A model generated the notes under the pieces. The model made no database searches. It was not told where the DNA came from and saw only the letters and a program-made list of their open reading frames with translations. Positions 50,941-54,039 of a DNA stretch of 54,039 nucleotides are shown piece by piece (within the stretch, counting starts at the first letter, position 1; every line of letters starts with the position of its first letter). A program made the position numbers and the translations under genes. The DNA is from an uncultured Bacilli bacterium (GTDB lineage Bacteria > Bacillota_I > Bacilli_A > RF39 > UBA660), in assembly GCA_947598485.1 (NCBI GenBank), contig CANQFJ010000007.1:1-54039 (forward strand). The letters are read 5' to 3'.

Positions 50941-53057
50941 GATAACACATCCAAAGTTGGATAATCAAAAATATCTGGTATCCAGCCTGCTAATTTATAG
51001 TCTTTTATCTTTTCACTTATATTATTTAAATTAATTTTATCTAAATTTTCATTTAATTTTTGGGCAAGATTATTTTGGGCATTACTAGCTACTTCACATT
51101 TTATTGAATCATTTTTGTTACTAGCACTTACCCCATCTTGCTCTTGATAGTACATATTTTCTGTATTCAAAGTTCCCGTTGTATTACTATAGACTAATGA
51201 ATATTTATTTTGTGCTTCAGATGCTATATGCCCAGTATTGTACACATTTTTAATCGTTAAATTACTTTTACTATTAACGCCTGCGATTCCGATAGCAAAT
51301 TTAGCATCAATACTTCCTTTATTATAACAATTAATAATTCCTAGTGAAGCTACTTTTTCATTGGAAGCATCAGTAATAGAAACAATGCCTCCAGCATAAG
51401 CATTACGAGTATCAGTTCTATGAGATGTTAAATTTCCTTCATTAAACGAATTTAAAATATAAGCTTCTGCTCCATCACGAACCGAAGAAACTATTCCACC
51501 AACAAATGTGTCTGCATCAGTAGGACTATTCTCATCGCTAGTTAAATTTCCAAGATTATAGCTTTTATCTATGATAGAAGTATGCGCGTTTCCTATAATA
51601 CCTACTATGCCTCCTACTCTATTTCCCCCAGAAATATTGCCAGTGTTATAAACTTGTTCTATCTTATTTATAATATTTTCATTACCTTCTTTAATAAGTA
51701 TGCTTCCAATAACTCCTCCTATATATCCTGTAGGTATTTTTGGCATAGTAACATTAATATTACTTAAATTATAGCTATTAGATATTGCTACTTGCTTGGT
51801 TACACCACCAATTATGCCACCTATATAGATAGAATTACTTCCCGAAGCCTTAATATTTATTGCTTGATTTTCACCATCTACTGCTTCATTACTACTATTA
51901 CTAATTGTTGCTTTAGCTTGGACTAACCCTATTAAGCCTCCCACATAAAGAGTACCACTATATTCAACATCTATTTTTCCATAATTATGACAATTATTTA
52001 TAGTTAAATCAGAATTAAAAGCCGCGCTATCTCTACCAATTATGCCTCCTGTATAGATAGATTTAGTTCCGGTAATATCTCCCTCATTATAACTATTTTC
52101 GATGGTTAATGAATGACTACCAGCCATGATACATCCGACAAGTCCACCAATAACATTACCACCTCCAGGTGATATATTTGCTTTATTGACGCTATTTTTT
52201 ATAACCACCTTACCACTTACAGACCCTACTAAGCCACCAATAGAATAACTATTACTTGACGATGTTACAATTGTTACTTCGTTAATACAATTATCAATAG
52301 TACCGTTTGAAAAGGTACCTACGATACCTCCCATATCGGATGTTACATCAGATTTAACTGTACCACTTAAGGTTAAATTACTAATAATGCTTTTACTAGC
52401 ATTACCAAAAAAACCGATATGCATATTTGTTTTATCTTTATTCCAAATATAAATATTGCTAATACGATGATTATTGCCATCAAAGTTTCCTTTAAAAAGG
52501 TGCCCATCAGTGCCAATTGGCAAAAAGCCCGCTCCCGAAGTATTAGTGAGCTCATCATATATACTCTGATTATCGGTGCCATCACTATTTAAATCACCAT
52601 ATTGTTTATCGTCAGGATTTTTATAATCTTCTTTTTTATTAAAATCTAAATCTTTTATCAGTGAAATCGTCTTTCCTTCATAAGTAGTTCCACTTTTTAC
52701 TTTTTTGGCAACATCAACTAAATCTTCTATATGTTCAATTTTAATAACTTTATCAAAATAGGCATAACATTTATCAAAATCACCTGTAGTTAAATATACT
52801 GATTTAGTTGCATCATCCCAATATATTTCGTGCCCACTATCACATGTGCTTTTGGTAAGATTTAAAGCATAATCATCCTCATCAGGCCAGCCTTCATCTT
52901 GAAATTTGGCATACCCACCTTTGCTACCATCTTGTTCAACCATTATTGCTAACGAAAAATTATCATAATTTAATTCTTTATTAGATACAGTTTTACAAGA
53001 TGTAGAAGATATTAAAAGCACTATTAATATTATAAATTTTAAAATATTTTTCTTCAT
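50937..53057 (-). CDS. GLUG-repeat lipoprotein
   Basis: 706 residues. A lipoprotein signal (hydrophobic 7-20, lipobox STSC with Cys near 22) predicts lipid anchoring outside. A small domain (about 30-95) with DEDDYALNLTKSTC and YWDDATKSVYLTTGDFDKCYAYF resembles the N-terminal domain of the protein at 33631-34983. From about 110 to 640 there are many GLUG-type repeats: MGGIVGTFSNGTI, IGGLVGSVSGKV, IGGLVGCIMAG, TGGIIGRDS, VGGLIGLVQ, IGGIIGGVT, each followed by an N-S/C-Y/V-N-x-G segment. GLUG repeats form secreted beta structures in adhesins and peptidases. The C-terminal WIPDIFDYPTLDVLS is typical of the end of such proteins. No catalytic domain is visible. Confidence 0.82.
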   Translation of the reverse strand: MKKNILKFIILIVLLISSTSCKTVSNKELNYDNFSLAIMVEQDGSKGGYAKFQDEGWPDEDDYALNLTKSTCDSGHEIYWDDATKSVYLTTGDFDKCYAYFDKVIKIEHIEDLVDVAKKVKSGTTYEGKTISLIKDLDFNKKEDYKNPDDKQYGDLNSDGTDNQSIYDELTNTSGAGFLPIGTDGHLFKGNFDGNNHRISNIYIWNKDKTNMHIGFFGNASKSIISNLTLSGTVKSDVTSDMGGIVGTFSNGTIDNCINEVTIVTSSSNSYSIGGLVGSVSGKVVIKNSVNKANISPGGGNVIGGLVGCIMAGSHSLTIENSYNEGDITGTKSIYTGGIIGRDSAAFNSDLTINNCHNYGKIDVEYSGTLYVGGLIGLVQAKATISNSSNEAVDGENQAINIKASGSNSIYIGGIIGGVTKQVAISNSYNLSNINVTMPKIPTGYIGGVIGSILIKEGNENIINKIEQVYNTGNISGGNRVGGIVGIIGNAHTSIIDKSYNLGNLTSDENSPTDADTFVGGIVSSVRDGAEAYILNSFNEGNLTSHRTDTRNAYAGGIVSITDASNEKVASLGIINCYNKGSIDAKFAIGIAGVNSKSNLTIKNVYNTGHIASEAQNKYSLVYSNTTGTLNTENMYYQEQDGVSASNKNDSIKCEVASNAQNNLAQKLNENLDKINLNNISEKIKDYKLAGWIPDIFDYPTLDVLS

Positions 53058-53088
53058 ATTTTCTCCATGTAAAATTTCAAGATATGAA

Positions 53089-53127
53089 TAAAAATAATAC
53101 TATAAATTATCTATTTTATAGTATTAT
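53089..53127 (-). terminator. Hairpin at the 3-prime end of the thioredoxin gene
   Basis: ATAATACTATAAA (53094-53106) and TTTATAGTATTAT (53115-53127) are perfect 13-base arms; on the minus strand T-rich sequence follows. It overlaps the stop codon. All stem pairs but two are AT, so strength is uncertain. Confidence 0.6.
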
Positions 53128-53410
53128 AAGTTTCTTTTATTTCATCAATTCCTCGATATCCAATTTCTCTTTCATGCTCTATTCCATCTTTGAAAAAAAC
53201 TAATGTAGGAATACTCATAACACCAAATTTACGAGCAAGCTCTTCATGTTCATCGACATTAACTTTAATAACATCACAAAAATCTATTTCATCTAAAACA
53301 GGAATTAACATTTTACATGGTCCACACCAATCGGCATAAAAATCCACGATATGTGTTCCTTGTTTAACTAAGGCAAAAAAATCATCATTTTTCTCTAAAT
53401 GTTTAATCAT
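53111..53410 (-). CDS. Thioredoxin-like protein
   Basis: 99 residues, the size of a minimal thioredoxin. HIVDFYADWCGPCKMLIPVL holds the active-site WCGPC, and KFGVMSIPTLVFFKDG holds the cis-proline. No signal peptide, so cytoplasmic. It follows the CvpA-like gene by 11 bases with GGGAAAAT before the ATG. The exact partner (thioredoxin reductase) is not in the window. Confidence 0.92.
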   Translation of the reverse strand: MIKHLEKNDDFFALVKQGTHIVDFYADWCGPCKMLIPVLDEIDFCDVIKVNVDEHEELARKFGVMSIPTLVFFKDGIEHEREIGYRGIDEIKETYNTIK

Positions 53411-53421
53411 ATTTTCCCTTT

Positions 53422-54039
53422 CTAAGAGGCTACTACAACATTCTCTAAATGGAGTTTGCCATTATCAATACACTCTTGAATTAATTCAGCTTTAACTATG
53501 TCATATTTTATTAAAATTCTAATTATAGCCAAATTTGTTTCTTTACTATCTTTGGTATCTTGATAATTATCAATTTCTTCATATATATTTTCGGCCGCTC
53601 CAATACCAGTTCTAAAGATCATATTAACTATTGGTGTTTTTTCTACAATAGGCTTTACTAACTTACTTTCCATAACATATTTTGATGTTTGAGAAAATTG
53701 AAGGAGAGAAACACCTACTATAAAGACAAAGAATATGGCCTCGACAGCTCCTAAAACAGCTCCAATTATTTTGGAAGGAATTTCAAATATTACAGTTATT
53801 TTTAATATCAATTCAATAATACCAGATATATCTATTAATATATTTAGTAAAGAATATAAAACAACAAAAATTATTATAAATGCTATAGCTTGATATACTA
53901 GTAAATTTAAAGTATATAAATCTGCTACCTTGCCACCAAAATTAATAAATGGCATGTGTTTAATTAGCAAATTACCAATCATATCCTTTAGTTCATAAGA
54001 TATAATTACTATGGAAACTAATCCAATTAGTTTAACCAA
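53422..54039 (-). CDS. CvpA-family membrane protein (start outside window)
   Basis: 205 codons are visible to the right edge, and the true start is probably outside. Four hydrophobic segments (about 5-20, 45-70, 75-100 and 93-115) and the middle ISGIIELILKITVIFEIPSK and GAVLGAVEAIFFVFIVGVSL fit the CvpA (colicin V production) family. The C-terminal 70 residues are soluble and charged. CvpA proteins support envelope homeostasis. The first codon at the edge is TTG, which may not be a start. Confidence 0.7.
   Translation of the reverse strand: MVKLIGLVSIVIISYELKDMIGNLLIKHMPFINFGGKVADLYTLNLLVYQAIAFIIIFVVLYSLLNILIDISGIIELILKITVIFEIPSKIIGAVLGAVEAIFFVFIVGVSLLQFSQTSKYVMESKLVKPIVEKTPIVNMIFRTGIGAAENIYEEIDNYQDTKDSKETNLAIIRILIKYDIVKAELIQECIDNGKLHLENVVVAS

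Noticed and set aside
1-54039. Use of a Mollicutes-type code with TGA as tryptophan
   Set aside because: Tryptophans in conserved motifs are TGG, and TGA stops at nagZ and the PAP2 gene fall exactly at expected protein ends beside terminators.

Overview
The window is AT-rich, gene-dense bacterial DNA that reads well with the standard bacterial code: tryptophans are TGG, and TGA acts as a stop, for example at the end of the PAP2 gene just before a hairpin terminator. The gene set is Gram-positive. It has PolC next to DnaE, SigA behind DnaG, the MraZ-RsmH-FtsL-PbpB order, and YqeG-YqeH-MutL-YceD-RpmF. Small size and low GC recall Mollicutes, but sporulation-type genes are present (SpoVD-type PBP, CotJB/CotJC, a YqfQ/VrrA-like protein, a SpoIIM-like protein). 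My inference is an uncultured, probably gut-associated, Bacilli lineage of the RF39/Erysipelotrichales/'Tenericutes' kind. No tRNA, rRNA, CRISPR array, transposase or integrase was seen.

Left end (1-2270): the tail of a DUF4143-type ATPase, then a gene graveyard. It holds a frameshifted C-terminal scrap of an FtsW/SpoVE-like flippase and several decayed copies of an ORF6N-domain gene around one intact copy. Promoters are duplicated there, and inverted repeats lie inside the coding sequence. From 2273 to 7343 (+): membrane-anchored NagZ, an unknown HExxH protein, a SpoVD-type PBP and MraY.

7345-13450 (-): a surface protein with a divergent XRE regulator, then an envelope operon (PAP2 phosphatase, GT2-GtrA protein, an unknown anchored protein, a NAGPA-type glycosidase). 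13602-17467: the mraZ-rsmH-ftsL-pbpB division operon with a clear MraZ operator. 17521-21337: yqeG-yqeH-mutL-yceD-rpmF. 21418-28872: dnaE-polC, divergent from rpmB with overlapping -35 boxes. A short RelA/SpoT follows.

30788-31778: the cotJB-cotJC spore-coat operon behind a sigma-E/K-like -10. 31828-34983: two surface proteins. 35094-39286: mnmA, a SpoIIM-like protein, a tiny DUF4044-like gene, prepilin peptidase and a PilC-type protein. 39413-43199: a large duplicated repeat protein and a YqfQ-like protein. 43174-46620: dnaG-rpoD-trmK. 46716-54039: an RnfD/RnfC-like pair, uvrC, a short YigZ, a GLUG-repeat lipoprotein, thioredoxin and CvpA.

Most genes are core replication, repair, translation and cell-wall functions in tight operons. 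The accessory and least explained material is the ORF6N graveyard, the family of secreted proteins sharing a cysteine-containing domain, the 1158-residue duplicated protein, the HExxH protein, and the Rnf-like pair that lacks the usual flavin/NADH motifs.
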